Below are positions 1 through 8,485 of a DNA stretch of 64,000 nucleotides, in pieces. A program made the position numbers and the translations under genes. The stretch spans positions 434,001-498,000 of the forward strand of contig JBBCHM010000001.1 in the NCBI GenBank assembly GCA_037200045.1, written 5' to 3'. The stretch comes from Rhizomicrobium sp. Its GTDB lineage: Bacteria > Pseudomonadota > Alphaproteobacteria > Micropepsales > Micropepsaceae. The notes beneath the pieces are model-generated. The model did not search any database. It was not told the origin of the DNA and was given only the letters and a program-made list of their open reading frames with translations. Position 1 is the first letter of the stretch. Every line of letters begins with the position of its first letter.

Positions 1-1771
1 GGCCAACCTGAAATTCGTCCACCAGGACACCAACGGCAAGCTCACCGTCTTCGCCGACTACGGCTACAAGGTCGAGCCGAACGAAGACGCCACCGGCTAC
101 GGCAACCAGCAGACCGCCGCCGCCGCCGGCTTCACGCCTTATATCCGCCCGTTCCTGTTCCCCAACCTCGCCGCCGCCATCGCCAGCCTCAGCCACGGCA
201 CGCCGCCGGCGGCGCAGGGCAACAATTTCTCCAACTACGACAGCGCCGCCCAGCGCGAGGACGCGCTCGCCTATGTGCAATATGACTGGAACATCACGAA
301 CGACATGACCTGGTCGAACCAGGCCTATTTCCACCACGACACCGGCCGCGGCATCGTCGCCGGCCCGATCAACCAGGCGGGGCTGCCGGGCCTCTTCGGC
401 ATCTATTTCCCCAGCCTGGTGGTCGGCGGCAGCCCGACCACGACGGCCTCGCTCGACAACATCGTCACGAAGTTCGGCGGCACCGGCTATGAGGTGCGCA
501 CGACCGAATACCGCATCAACCGCACCGGCGAGCGCTCGACCTTCAACTGGCAGCTCGGCGACCATCAGATCGAGGCCGGCGTCTGGTACGAGCGCAACGC
601 CTCGGCCACCGGCCGCCGCTGGTATCCGTTCGGCGGGGCCAATAACGACCTGACGCCCTATGACGTGCCGCGCAATCCGGCCTTCACGCAGTACGACGTG
701 CGGATGAAGACCGACGACGTGCAGATCCACGTCCAGGACCAGTGGCGCATCCTGCCGACCCTGCTGCTCCAGGCCGGCGTCAAGGCCAGCCTGCAGACCG
801 CGAGCAACGTCGTGCTCACGCAGCAGCAGAACCTCGCGGCCGGCAATGCCTTCGGCCTGCCCGCGACCAATCCGCCGGTGGTGTTCCCGACCGGTTCGAT
901 CACCTCGGACAACTGGTTCCTGCCGCAGGTCGGCGCGATCTGGGACGCGACCGACAACGAGCAGGTGTTCGTCAACGTCCAGAAGAACATGCGCCAGTAC
1001 ATTCCCTATGCCGCGGGCAGCAATTTCTACGGCGCCTCGCCGTGGAGCCTGGGCAGCCAGCAGGCCTTCGACAACTTCAAGGCGACGGCGCATCCGGAGA
1101 CGTCATGGACCTATGAAGCGGGCGTGCGTTCGCATCGCGACATCGACTTCGGGCCGCTCACCGCCGTCGAGGGGCAGCTCAGCTATTACCATGTGAACTT
1201 CTCGAACCGGCTGTTCAACGTGGCGACCTACAACTTCATCAACCCGAACCCGTCGATCCTGGTCAATGTCGGCGGCGTGACGACGGACGGCGCGGATCTC
1301 GCGACCACGCTGCATTTCGGCGATCATTTCCAGTTCTACAACGGCCTGTCCTACAATTTGTCGACCTACGACACGAACTACTCGACCGTCTCGGGCGGCG
1401 TGTCGACGGTCGTGCCGATCGCCGGCAAGCAGGTGCCGCTGACGCCCAACTGGCTGGAGAAGTTCGTGGCCAGCACCAATTGGGACTCGTTCGAGGCCCA
1501 GGTCACGGGCGATCTCGTCGGCCGCCGCTTCGCCTCCTATCTCAACGACCAGAAGGTCGCCAGCACCTTCCTGGTCGGCCTGGAGGCGAGCTACACCGTC
1601 GATCTGCCGCTGAACGAATACCTCCACCGCCTGAAGATCAGCGTGAACGCCACCAATCTGGGCGACGTCCAGGGCGTTTCCACCGCGGTGGTGACGGGCG
1701 CCTCGGGCGGCTATCAGGCCTACCCGCTGGCCCCGCGCATGGGCTTCGTGACCCTGGGCGTGAACTACTAG
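1..1771 (+). CDS. TonB-dependent receptor, C-terminal part (5' truncated by window edge)
   Basis: This is the outer-membrane beta-barrel part of a TonB-dependent receptor, which imports a substrate that cannot be told from this part. The frame is open from base 2, so the gene starts outside the window and the ATG at 275 is internal. About 589 residues are visible. They show alternating aromatic/polar strands typical of a barrel and end in ...TLGVNY, the terminal aromatic residue that the BAM machinery expects. The plug domain and TonB box are not in the window. A hairpin follows the stop codon. The family is well supported; the ligand is unknown. Confidence 0.85.
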   Translation, partial: ANLKFVHQDTNGKLTVFADYGYKVEPNEDATGYGNQQTAAAAGFTPYIRPFLFPNLAAAIASLSHGTPPAAQGNNFSNYDSAAQREDALAYVQYDWNITNDMTWSNQAYFHHDTGRGIVAGPINQAGLPGLFGIYFPSLVVGGSPTTTASLDNIVTKFGGTGYEVRTTEYRINRTGERSTFNWQLGDHQIEAGVWYERNASATGRRWYPFGGANNDLTPYDVPRNPAFTQYDVRMKTDDVQIHVQDQWRILPTLLLQAGVKASLQTASNVVLTQQQNLAAGNAFGLPATNPPVVFPTGSITSDNWFLPQVGAIWDATDNEQVFVNVQKNMRQYIPYAAGSNFYGASPWSLGSQQAFDNFKATAHPETSWTYEAGVRSHRDIDFGPLTAVEGQLSYYHVNFSNRLFNVATYNFINPNPSILVNVGGVTTDGADLATTLHFGDHFQFYNGLSYNLSTYDTNYSTVSGGVSTVVPIAGKQVPLTPNWLEKFVASTNWDSFEAQVTGDLVGRRFASYLNDQKVASTFLVGLEASYTVDLPLNEYLHRLKISVNATNLGDVQGVSTAVVTGASGGYQAYPLAPRMGFVTLGVNY

Positions 1772-1810
1772 AGGAGCGTCCGGGCCTCGGCGGGCCGGCG
1801 GACTTTATCG

Positions 1811-1855
1811 GGGCCGTGCAAGCAGAGATTGCTTGCGCGGCCCTGCTTCTTTAAA
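1811..1855 (+). terminator. Probable intrinsic terminator after the TonB receptor gene
   Basis: A 14-bp stem (1811-1824 with 1830-1843, one G-T wobble) and a 5-base loop are followed by a short T-rich stretch (TGCTTCTTT). It lies between the receptor stop and the ettA ribosome site. The T tract is weak, so termination efficiency is uncertain. Confidence 0.55.
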
Positions 1856-1891
1856 AGCGCCCTCTCGCCCACGCACCCAAGGAACAAGCCG

Positions 1892-3550
1892 ATGGCCGGC
1901 CCCGAATTCGTCTATGTGATGAAAGGTCTTTCCAAGACCTATCCCGGCGGCAAGCAGGTCCTGAAGGACATCTGGCTCAGCTTCTATCCCGGCGCCAAGA
2001 TCGGCATCGTCGGCGTCAACGGCGCCGGCAAGTCCACCCTGATGAAGATCATGGCCGGCCTCGATCCGGATTTCACCGGCGAGGCTTGGGCCGCCAAGGG
2101 CGTGCGGATGGGCTACCTGCCGCAGGAACCGACGCTCAATCCCGACAAGGACGTGCGCGGCAACGTCATGGAAGGCGTCGCGGCCAAGCAGGCGCTGGTC
2201 GACCGCTACAACGAGATCGCCGCCAATTATTCCGACGAAACCGCCGACGAGATGGCCCGCCTCCAGGACGAGATCGAGGCCCAGGGCCTGTGGGATCTCG
2301 ATTCCCAGGTCGACCAGGCGATGGACGCGCTGCGCTGTCCCGATCCCGACGCCGATGTCTCCACGCTGTCGGGCGGCGAGCGCCGCCGCGTCGCGCTGTG
2401 CAAGCTGCTGCTCGACGCGCCCGACATCCTCTTGCTCGACGAGCCGACCAACCATCTCGACGCCGAGTCGGTCGAATGGCTGGAGAAGACGCTGCGTGAC
2501 TACAAGGGCTGCATCATCCTCGTCACCCATGACCGCTATTTCCTCGACAACGTCACCGGCTGGATCCTGGAGCTCGACCGCGGCAAGGGCATCCCGCACG
2601 AAGGCAATTATTCGTCCTTCCTGGTGGTGCAGGAGAAGCGGTTGCGCCAGGAAGGCGCCGAGGAAGCGGCGCAGGAGCGCGCCATCGCCGCCGAGCGCGA
2701 ATGGATCCAGAAATCGCCCAAGGCCCGCCAGGCCAAGTCCAAGGCGCGCATCAACGCCTATGAAGATCTGGTGGCCAAGAGCAACGAGCAGCGCAGCGTC
2801 ACCAACCAGATCATCATCCCGGTCGCCGAGCGCCTGGGCGGCGTGGTGGTCGAGGCCGAGGATCTCGCCAAGGGCTATGGCGACCGTCTGCTCTACGAGC
2901 ATGTGAATTTCAACCTGCCGCCGGGCGGCATCGTCGGCGTCATCGGCCCCAACGGCGCCGGCAAGACGACATTGTTCCGTATGCTGACGGGCCAGGAGGC
3001 GCCCGATGCCGGCATGCTGCGCATCGGCCCGACCGTGCAGCTCGGCTATGTCGATCAGAGCCGCGACGCGCTCGATCCCAACAAGACGGTGTGGCAGGAA
3101 ATCTCCGACGGCCTGGATGTGCTCGAACTCGGCAAGCGCACGATGAACTCCAGAGCCTATGTCGGCGCCTTCAACTTCAAGGGCGGCGACCAGCAGAAGA
3201 AGGTCGGCCAGCTCTCGGGCGGCGAGCGCAACCGCGTGCACCTCGCCAAGATGCTGAAGTCCGGCGCCAACCTGCTCCTGCTCGACGAGCCGACCAACGA
3301 TCTGGACGTCGACACGCTGCGCGCGCTGGAATCGGCGCTGGAGGAATTCGCCGGCTGCGCCATGATCATCAGCCACGACCGCTGGTTCCTCGACCGCATC
3401 GCGACCCACATGCTGGCCTTCGAGGGCGACAGCCATGTCGAATGGTTCGAGGGCAATTACCAGGACTACGAGGCCGACAAGAAGCGCCGCCTCGGCATCG
3501 ACGCCGACCAGCCGCACCGGATCAAGTACAAAAGGTTCGCGCGGACCTAA
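1892..3550 (+). CDS. ettA: Energy-dependent translational throttle protein EttA (ABC-F ATPase)
   Basis: EttA is a soluble ABC-F protein that binds the ribosomal E site and gates the first peptide bond according to ATP level. The start chosen is ATG 1892 (MAGPEFVYVM), nine bases after AAGGA; an upstream ATG at 1829 lies inside the terminator hairpin. At 552 residues it matches the E. coli length (555). Visible are Walker A 1 (GVNGAGKST, about residue 41), signature LSGGERRR, Walker B LLLLDEPTNHLD, the interdomain linker with the charged arm, Walker A 2 (GPNGAGKTT), and the family-typical tail RRLGIDADQPHRIKYKRF. It converges with the PIN toxin gene, sharing 4 bases at the stops. Confidence 0.95.
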   Translation: MAGPEFVYVMKGLSKTYPGGKQVLKDIWLSFYPGAKIGIVGVNGAGKSTLMKIMAGLDPDFTGEAWAAKGVRMGYLPQEPTLNPDKDVRGNVMEGVAAKQALVDRYNEIAANYSDETADEMARLQDEIEAQGLWDLDSQVDQAMDALRCPDPDADVSTLSGGERRRVALCKLLLDAPDILLLDEPTNHLDAESVEWLEKTLRDYKGCIILVTHDRYFLDNVTGWILELDRGKGIPHEGNYSSFLVVQEKRLRQEGAEEAAQERAIAAEREWIQKSPKARQAKSKARINAYEDLVAKSNEQRSVTNQIIIPVAERLGGVVVEAEDLAKGYGDRLLYEHVNFNLPPGGIVGVIGPNGAGKTTLFRMLTGQEAPDAGMLRIGPTVQLGYVDQSRDALDPNKTVWQEISDGLDVLELGKRTMNSRAYVGAFNFKGGDQQKKVGQLSGGERNRVHLAKMLKSGANLLLLDEPTNDLDVDTLRALESALEEFAGCAMIISHDRWFLDRIATHMLAFEGDSHVEWFEGNYQDYEADKKRRLGIDADQPHRIKYKRFART

Positions 3551-3951
3551 ACGTCGGGCGTGATCAGCGCGACGTCGGGAAAATATGTCCGATAGCGTCG
3601 CACATCGCGCGTCAGGATCGGCAGGCCGACGATCTGCGCATGCGCGCCGATGAAGAAGTCGGGAAGATTGCTGGTCCGCGTCCCGCCGGCGCTTCGATAA
3701 CGGCCGAAGACTTTGCCGGCCAGGAAAAGCGCGGACTTGGGTATCGCCTGAAATTGCAGGTCGATGTCGCGCAGCGATTGATCGAGCGCGATCTCGTTGG
3801 CGCTGTGCACCGCGATCTCGGAATAAACGACTTCATCGACGAACAGGGCTCTCTGCGCGGCCTGCTTGTTCAACGCCTCGAAAGACCATTCGAACCACGT
3901 CGGGTCCCGCGCGAGGATGTCGATGACGACATTGCTGTCGATCAGGGTCAC
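3547..3951 (-). CDS. PIN-domain ribonuclease toxin (VapC-like)
   Basis: This is a PIN-domain endoribonuclease, the probable toxin of a type II pair. The 134 residues carry the acidic metal-binding residues in order: Asp in MTLIDSNVVID, Glu in VVYSEIAVH, Asp in LPDFFIGAHA, and Asp in LTRDVRRYRTYFP near the C-terminus. The start is GTG 3951, which overlaps the antitoxin stop by four bases (GTGA), so translation is probably coupled. VapC family members cut tRNA or rRNA; the target here cannot be read from sequence. Confidence 0.85.
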   Translation of the reverse strand: MTLIDSNVVIDILARDPTWFEWSFEALNKQAAQRALFVDEVVYSEIAVHSANEIALDQSLRDIDLQFQAIPKSALFLAGKVFGRYRSAGGTRTSNLPDFFIGAHAQIVGLPILTRDVRRYRTYFPDVALITPDV

Positions 3952-4211
3952 TTACGCTCGCCGGTGACCGGGTCGCGCTCGCCGCGTGTCATATCCATGA
4001 TCTCATCGGTCGTGATGCCGCGAATGACACCACGCTTGGACACTTCCAGGAGGCGTGCCCTGTAGTCGTCGCGGGCCCCTTGCTTCTCGATGATGATGCC
4101 GCCCGACGCAGTGGCGCGCACCTCCACCTTGTCGCCGGGCCCAATGCCGACCGCGTCGCGGACGTCCTTGGGCAGCGTCACCTGGCCTTTTATTGTCACA
4201 GTGGTCGTCAT
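3948..4211 (-). CDS. AbrB/SpoVT-type antitoxin of the PIN toxin
   Basis: An 87-residue DNA-binding antitoxin. The N-terminal 45 residues are a swapped-hairpin AbrB domain (TTTVTIKGQVTLPKDVRDAV...GDKVEV). The C-terminal half would wrap and neutralise the PIN toxin, and ends GERDPVTGERK. The start ATG 4211 is chosen because the AbrB domain begins there; the frame runs further upstream only through the operator. Antitoxin first and toxin second with a 4-base overlap is the usual order. A perfect 9-bp inverted repeat lies ten bases upstream of the start. Confidence 0.85.
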   Translation of the reverse strand: MTTTVTIKGQVTLPKDVRDAVGIGPGDKVEVRATASGGIIIEKQGARDDYRARLLEVSKRGVIRGITTDEIMDMTRGERDPVTGERK

Positions 4212-4220
4212 GACCGCCTC

Positions 4221-4248
4221 GGTATTACTTCCGGCGAAGAGTAATACC
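4221..4248 (-). promoter_or_regulatory. Inverted-repeat operator of the toxin-antitoxin operon (candidate)
   Basis: GGTATTACT (4221-4229) and its exact complement AGTAATACC (4240-4248) are separated by ten bases, starting ten bases upstream of the antitoxin ATG. Centre-to-centre spacing is about two helical turns, as expected for two AbrB-type dimers. AbrB/MazE-type antitoxins autorepress from such sites; binding here is inferred. Confidence 0.6.
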
Positions 4249-4276
4249 ACCGCATTTTGCGGTCAAATCGCGAGCG

Positions 4277-4501
4277 TTACCGCACCGCCGTCGCGAGCAG
4301 GCTGGTGCGCTGGTTCCACTGGAACTGGCTTTGCACCAGTTGCACGCCGATCAGCGCCGTGGCGCCGAGCGCCTTGGCCTTCTCTTCGAGCTCGGCAAGG
4401 CATTCCGCGAAGGAATTCTCGTTGACGCCCTCGACGCTGGCATAGAGAACGCCCAGCTCGACTTCCGTCTCGGCCCTGGCGGGCAGTGTTGAGATGCGCA
4501 T
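4277..4501 (-). CDS. Small YbjQ/DUF74-like protein
   Basis: A 74-residue protein whose C-terminal half (EEKAKALGATALIGVQLV) resembles the repeat unit of the YbjQ/DUF74 family, sometimes called putative heavy-metal binding. It is shorter than the usual ~105 residues and has no transmembrane segment. It sits 11 bases downstream of the DUF4239 gene on the same strand, so the two are probably co-transcribed. The assignment rests on one short motif; the function is unknown. Confidence 0.6.
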   Translation of the reverse strand: MRISTLPARAETEVELGVLYASVEGVNENSFAECLAELEEKAKALGATALIGVQLVQSQFQWNQRTSLLATAVR

Positions 4502-4512
4502 TGTGCTAGCCC

Positions 4513-5292
4513 CTAATTGCCGCGATCGATGTCGTCCAGAACCGCGAGCGAGGATTCGAACGCCGCCGGCTCCAGCGCCAGAGGCCCGGCGAAGGGCCGG
4601 TTCAGCAGCAGCATGATGTAGATCAGCGTGCCGATCATCACCGCCATCACCGTCGCCATCATGACGTGCAGCCAGCGGCGGTCCATGTAGAGGAAGAAGC
4701 TCATCGTCACGATCACGACGCCGCCGCCGACCGCGCCCAGCCACATGATGCCCGGCAGCGACTCGCCGGCCTGCACCAGCCGCTTGTTGCGGATGGCGGT
4801 GACCTGCGTGACCGTCTCCAGGAACACCATATTGGCCTGGCCGTGCGCCTGCAGCACCGCCGGATCGATCTTGGCGAAGTCGCGGAACATGTCGCCGAGC
4901 TGCTTGCGCGCCTTGGAGCTGCCCTTGGAGCTGTACTCCAGCGTCGGCCATTCCTCATGCGCGACGATGTCCAGATAGGCGCGCACTTCGCGGCGCACCG
5001 CGGCGCCGTGCTTGGCCGACATGCCGTCCGCCAGGCGGTAGAGCGGCACCATGGTGGTGGCCTCGGTCGCGGCGTTCTCCTTGGCGGCGCCGTAATTCTC
5101 CCACACCGCGATCACCAGGAAGCCCAGCAGCACCGCGTAGAGGACGCCGGCATTCAGGAACATCGGCACCAGGACGTCGTTGTGCCCCTCCGAGACCTGA
5201 TGATGGATCAGCTTGCGCACGACGATGACGCCGATGGCGGCAAAGGCGCCCGCGCCGCCGATGACCAGGATTGCCAATAGCAGCGCGTTCAT
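4513..5292 (-). CDS. DUF4239 membrane protein
   Basis: A 259-residue inner-membrane protein of the DUF4239 type, function unknown. There are two N-terminal helices ([39 protein letters not shown]), a long soluble middle with the family-like [20 protein letters not shown] stretch, and two C-terminal helices around residues 180-235. Start ATG 5292 is chosen because it precedes the first helix and follows a GGGGGC ribosome site. An ATG-type start 69 bases upstream is possible but adds a non-conserved extension. It precedes the DUF74-like gene in a likely two-gene operon. Confidence 0.75.
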   Translation of the reverse strand: MNALLLAILVIGGAGAFAAIGVIVVRKLIHHQVSEGHNDVLVPMFLNAGVLYAVLLGFLVIAVWENYGAAKENAATEATTMVPLYRLADGMSAKHGAAVRREVRAYLDIVAHEEWPTLEYSSKGSSKARKQLGDMFRDFAKIDPAVLQAHGQANMVFLETVTQVTAIRNKRLVQAGESLPGIMWLGAVGGGVVIVTMSFFLYMDRRWLHVMMATVMAVMIGTLIYIMLLLNRPFAGPLALEPAAFESSLAVLDDIDRGN

Positions 5293-5393
5293 TTTGCCCC
5301 CAAGCCCACCGAAAAACTCGCCCCAAGAAGCAAGAAAGGCATCGCGATATTGTGTCGGCAACTTACATCTGCGTCATGAACGGCGCGCCGCGT

Positions 5394-6527
5394 CTACGCC
5401 ATCGCCACCAGGACGATCGCGCTCGCCATGGTCAGCACCAGCACCGGGATCGCCCAGGTCAGGTAGGTGTAGGTCTGCTCCTGCACCCAGCGCCCGAACA
5501 GTTTCTCCACCACGTTGAAGCGGTAGAACACGACGTTGATCAGAAGGCTCAATCCCAGCGTGATGTAGTTGAGCGCGAACAGCCGGTTCACCGGATTGTC
5601 GCCGGTGCTCAGGACCTGGTAGGCCTGGTTCACCGTGAAGTTCAGCGCGATCACCGCGAACAGCCCGCCGATGATCAGGTTCACCAGTTCGAAGGTCTCG
5701 ATCCCGAACTTGCCGTCCTCCATGTGGTTCAGCCAGATCGCCAGCAAGGGAATGAGCAGCGAGGCGAACAGCGGAATGAAGATCGACGCCAGCACCGATC
5801 CGGGCTCGCGCGCCACCGTCAGCGAGGCGACGGCGCGGGTGTGCATCGCGCCGTACCAGCCCTTGAGCGGCTGGCTGGTCAGCGCCACGGTCTTGATCGA
5901 CCAGCCGGCCAGCGACGCATCGGGATCGGCCTGGCTGAAGTCCAGATCGTCCTGGTCGTATTGCAGCACCACCTGGTCGGAGGTCTGGTTGCGGATCGCC
6001 GCCTCGATCTGCAGCTTCTGGCGGTCGAACGGGAAGCGCGTCACCTCATAGGGCGTGGCGAACTCGCCGGTGACCCGCTTGATCATCTCCACGTCGCCGC
6101 TGGGGAAGATGCGCAGGCCCAGATTGGTGTAGGTCGGATCGCCCTTCTCGTTGGCGACCTCGATCGCCGGCACCCAGATAGTGGCGAGCTGCGCCTTCGC
6201 GTCGTCGCCGCGATAGACCTTCGGCGGATCGGTCTGTTCCTCGTCGGGACGCCGAAGGCTCGGCACTTCCCAGCGCAGGCGCAGATCGACCGTTCCCTTG
6301 AAGGTGCCGGCGTTCTCGTCGAACGATTCCAGATCGACGAAGGCGACGCCGACCTTCACGATCAGCGGCGTGCCCTTTTCCATCGGCATGGTCGGCGGCA
6401 TCGCGGTGGTGGTCGCGGGCGGCGGCTCCTGGCCGGCGATGGCGATGCCGCCGAGGCCGAGCGCGACGAGCGCCAGCGCCAGCAGCGAGCGCTTCGCGCC
6501 GCCGCGCTTCAGAAAGGAGCGCTTCAT
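5394..6527 (-). CDS. Pentameric ligand-gated ion channel homologue (Cys-loop/pro-loop family)
   Basis: A prokaryotic member of the nicotinic-receptor superfamily. Of 377 residues, 1-31 are a signal peptide and about 50-240 the beta-sandwich ligand domain. The diagnostic pro-loop FPFD lies at 165-168 (RFPFDRQKLQI, no flanking Cys, as in GLIC and ELIC). Four membrane helices follow: M1 ~244-266, M2 ~278-300, M3 ~315-337, M4 ~353-376. Aligning the Asn near the end of M2 with GLIC puts Glu280 near the -1' selectivity ring and Asn283 near 2', which would suit a cation pore; this is inference. The ligand is unknown. It overlaps the upstream dCache gene by four bases. Confidence 0.85.
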   Translation of the reverse strand: MKRSFLKRGGAKRSLLALALVALGLGGIAIAGQEPPPATTTAMPPTMPMEKGTPLIVKVGVAFVDLESFDENAGTFKGTVDLRLRWEVPSLRRPDEEQTDPPKVYRGDDAKAQLATIWVPAIEVANEKGDPTYTNLGLRIFPSGDVEMIKRVTGEFATPYEVTRFPFDRQKLQIEAAIRNQTSDQVVLQYDQDDLDFSQADPDASLAGWSIKTVALTSQPLKGWYGAMHTRAVASLTVAREPGSVLASIFIPLFASLLIPLLAIWLNHMEDGKFGIETFELVNLIIGGLFAVIALNFTVNQAYQVLSTGDNPVNRLFALNYITLGLSLLINVVFYRFNVVEKLFGRWVQEQTYTYLTWAIPVLVLTMASAIVLVAMA

Positions 6528-7639
6528 TCGCCGTGCCCCGGCTTGAACGTCCCCTGAAGTTCGGCGAGGTCCTGGATTTCCTTGCAGAACTTGTCGGTGT
6601 CCTGGGCCGGTTCCTCGCCGCCCGCCTCGGCGCGCAGCCGTTCGGTGACGATGCTCAAGGGGCGCAGCAGGAAGCCGCGGATCACGATGATGATGGCGCC
6701 GGCCATCAGCACGATGCCGAAGATCGCCGCCGCGATCTGCCAGACGAAGGACTGGCTCGCCGCCGCGCGGGACGGGCTGAAATCGCGCGCCAGCGCGATC
6801 ACGCCCAGCGACTCGCCGGCGCCGTTGCGCAAGGGCACCAGCAGCACGCCGTAGGGAATCCCGTCGGAATCGCGCGCGTAACGCACCGGCTCGCTCACGC
6901 CGGCGAGATCGGCGTCGCCGATCAGCGCCTTCATCAGCACGGCGTTGGTGGTGTGATAGCGGATGAAATGGCTGACGCGGTTCTGGTCGCTGTAGATCGA
7001 CGGATCGACGCCCTTGGCGATGTCGCGCAGCGGCTTCTCTTCCACATAGAGCGTGGCGTCCAGCCCATAGGTCGCCTTGAGCTGATCGAGCAGCGGGCCG
7101 AAATCCAGGCCGAATTCGAAGCTGCCGATATGGGCGCCGGCCGCGTCATGGATCGGCGCGATGCCGAAGATCGCCGGGCCCGAGCGCGCGATGGCGAAGC
7201 CCTTGCGCGGCTGGTGGTCGCGGTTCACCGCCACCACCATCGGCCGGCTGCGCGTCAGGTCGTCGCCGAAATTGGCCGGCGATTGCAGGCGCAGCAGCGA
7301 GGTCGCGGGCGGAAGGTGGAACTGCGCCTGCGAGACGCCATGGCGGTCGCGCTGCACGGCGAACATCTCGCTATAGAGGGCCACCAGCTTGTTGTGGTCC
7401 TTGGCGGCCACCGCTTCGCGCGTGATGTCGAGATCGGCGACCATGTCGGCGCGGGCCAGCGCGCGCTCGGCGGCGCTGTCGAGCGAGGAGGTCAGGATCG
7501 ACTGCATGAGCTGGTACTGGCCCTGCTCGACCGAGTCGGTCAGGCCGCTGAACAGGCGGTTCGAAACGAAGGTCAGCGTAAGGATGATCACCGCGGACGC
7601 TGCGATCAGCGCAACCGGCGCACTTCGGCGGAATGTCAT
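6524..7639 (-). CDS. Membrane dCache_3 sensor protein with no output domain
   Basis: A 371-residue receptor-like protein: membrane helix ~8-28, periplasmic region ~29-297, second helix ~299-321, then only about 50 cytoplasmic residues. The periplasmic part resembles the double-Cache sensors (dCache_3) of chemoreceptors and kinases: the signatures FHLPPATSLLRLQSP, FGDDLTRSRPMV, and IGSFEFGLDFGPLL are visible. The tail RPLSIVTERLRAEAGG looks like the start of a HAMP linker, but no kinase, cyclase, GGDEF or MCP domain follows. Start ATG 7639 has AGGGG seven bases upstream. Its stop overlaps the channel-gene start (ATGA), so the two are probably made together. Confidence 0.8.
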   Translation of the reverse strand: MTFRRSAPVALIAASAVIILTLTFVSNRLFSGLTDSVEQGQYQLMQSILTSSLDSAAERALARADMVADLDITREAVAAKDHNKLVALYSEMFAVQRDRHGVSQAQFHLPPATSLLRLQSPANFGDDLTRSRPMVVAVNRDHQPRKGFAIARSGPAIFGIAPIHDAAGAHIGSFEFGLDFGPLLDQLKATYGLDATLYVEEKPLRDIAKGVDPSIYSDQNRVSHFIRYHTTNAVLMKALIGDADLAGVSEPVRYARDSDGIPYGVLLVPLRNGAGESLGVIALARDFSPSRAAASQSFVWQIAAAIFGIVLMAGAIIIVIRGFLLRPLSIVTERLRAEAGGEEPAQDTDKFCKEIQDLAELQGTFKPGHGE

Positions 7640-7775
7640 GAATGCCCCTAAATCGAAGGCCGCGCCCAACGGCCCATGTCGCCCGCTAAGTGACAGCTAA
7701 TGCGGGCACGATCAACAATCTTTGCGCCGCAACGCCGTGCGCGGCGGAGTTTCTTTTTGGAACTCGGAAGCGTCG

Positions 7776-8417
7776 TTAGTGATATGCTTTCGCCAGATCG
7801 TGCAGATGGCTGATCAGCGTGGCGATGGAGCCGTTGTTCTGGCCGAGGAACGAGCTGAACTGGTCGCGTTCCTCGATCGCGAGCCAGATTCCCGCCACCG
7901 AGAAATCGATCACCACGAAGCGGCCATTGTCGGTCAGCACGCGGAAATCCACTTCCAGCGGCTGCTGGCCGCTCTGGTCGTTGGGATCGACCATCTGGGT
8001 CGTGACGATCGTGTCGCCCGGCGCGCGCTCCTGGGAACCGGTCACGCGCAGGGTCTGCCCGGAATATTTCGTGAAATAGGACTGGTACACCGCGATGGCG
8101 TAGTTCTGGAACGCGGCCGCGAAAGCGTCCTGCTCCTGCGGCGTCGCGGTGCGGCGGTATTGGCCGAGCGTGAAATTCGCGATGCGGTGCATGTCGGTCA
8201 GGCCCAGGATGAAGCCCTGGAACTGGGACTTGCGCAGATCCGCGCTGGTCGCCTTGTTGTTCAGGATCGCGAGACCCTTGCTCACATTGGCGTTGACGAA
8301 GGCCTCCGCCGGCGCCGCCGCCATCGCGGGCGCGGCGAACAGGCTCGCCGCCGCCACGATCAAGGCGAGCACCCCGCGGCGCGCGACGGCCGGCAAGCGA
8401 AAATACATCTCGGGCAT
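7776..8417 (-). CDS. mlaC: MlaC-like periplasmic phospholipid-binding protein
   Basis: The periplasmic shuttle of the Mla pathway, carrying phospholipids between the MlaA complex in the outer membrane and the MlaFEDB transporter. The 213 residues start with a Sec signal peptide ending near APAMAAAPA. They contain family-typical stretches such as FTLGQYRRTATPQEQDAF, QEQDAFAAAFQNYAIAVYQSYF and DFSVAGIWLAIEERDQFSSFL. Start ATG 8417 follows an AAGGGAAAG site. mlaA lies 68 bases upstream on the same strand. mlaFEDB is not in the window. Confidence 0.9.
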   Translation of the reverse strand: MPEMYFRLPAVARRGVLALIVAAASLFAAPAMAAAPAEAFVNANVSKGLAILNNKATSADLRKSQFQGFILGLTDMHRIANFTLGQYRRTATPQEQDAFAAAFQNYAIAVYQSYFTKYSGQTLRVTGSQERAPGDTIVTTQMVDPNDQSGQQPLEVDFRVLTDNGRFVVIDFSVAGIWLAIEERDQFSSFLGQNNGSIATLISHLHDLAKAYH

Positions 8418-8485
8418 CGGAAATTCTTTCCCTTGGGGGCCGCGGAAAGGATCGGGCCCGCTTGTGGCAAGTTCGTGGCAGGCCT

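Noticed and set aside
1829..1891. Upstream start for ettA
   Set aside because: The extension is translated from the terminator hairpin and does not match EttA N-termini.
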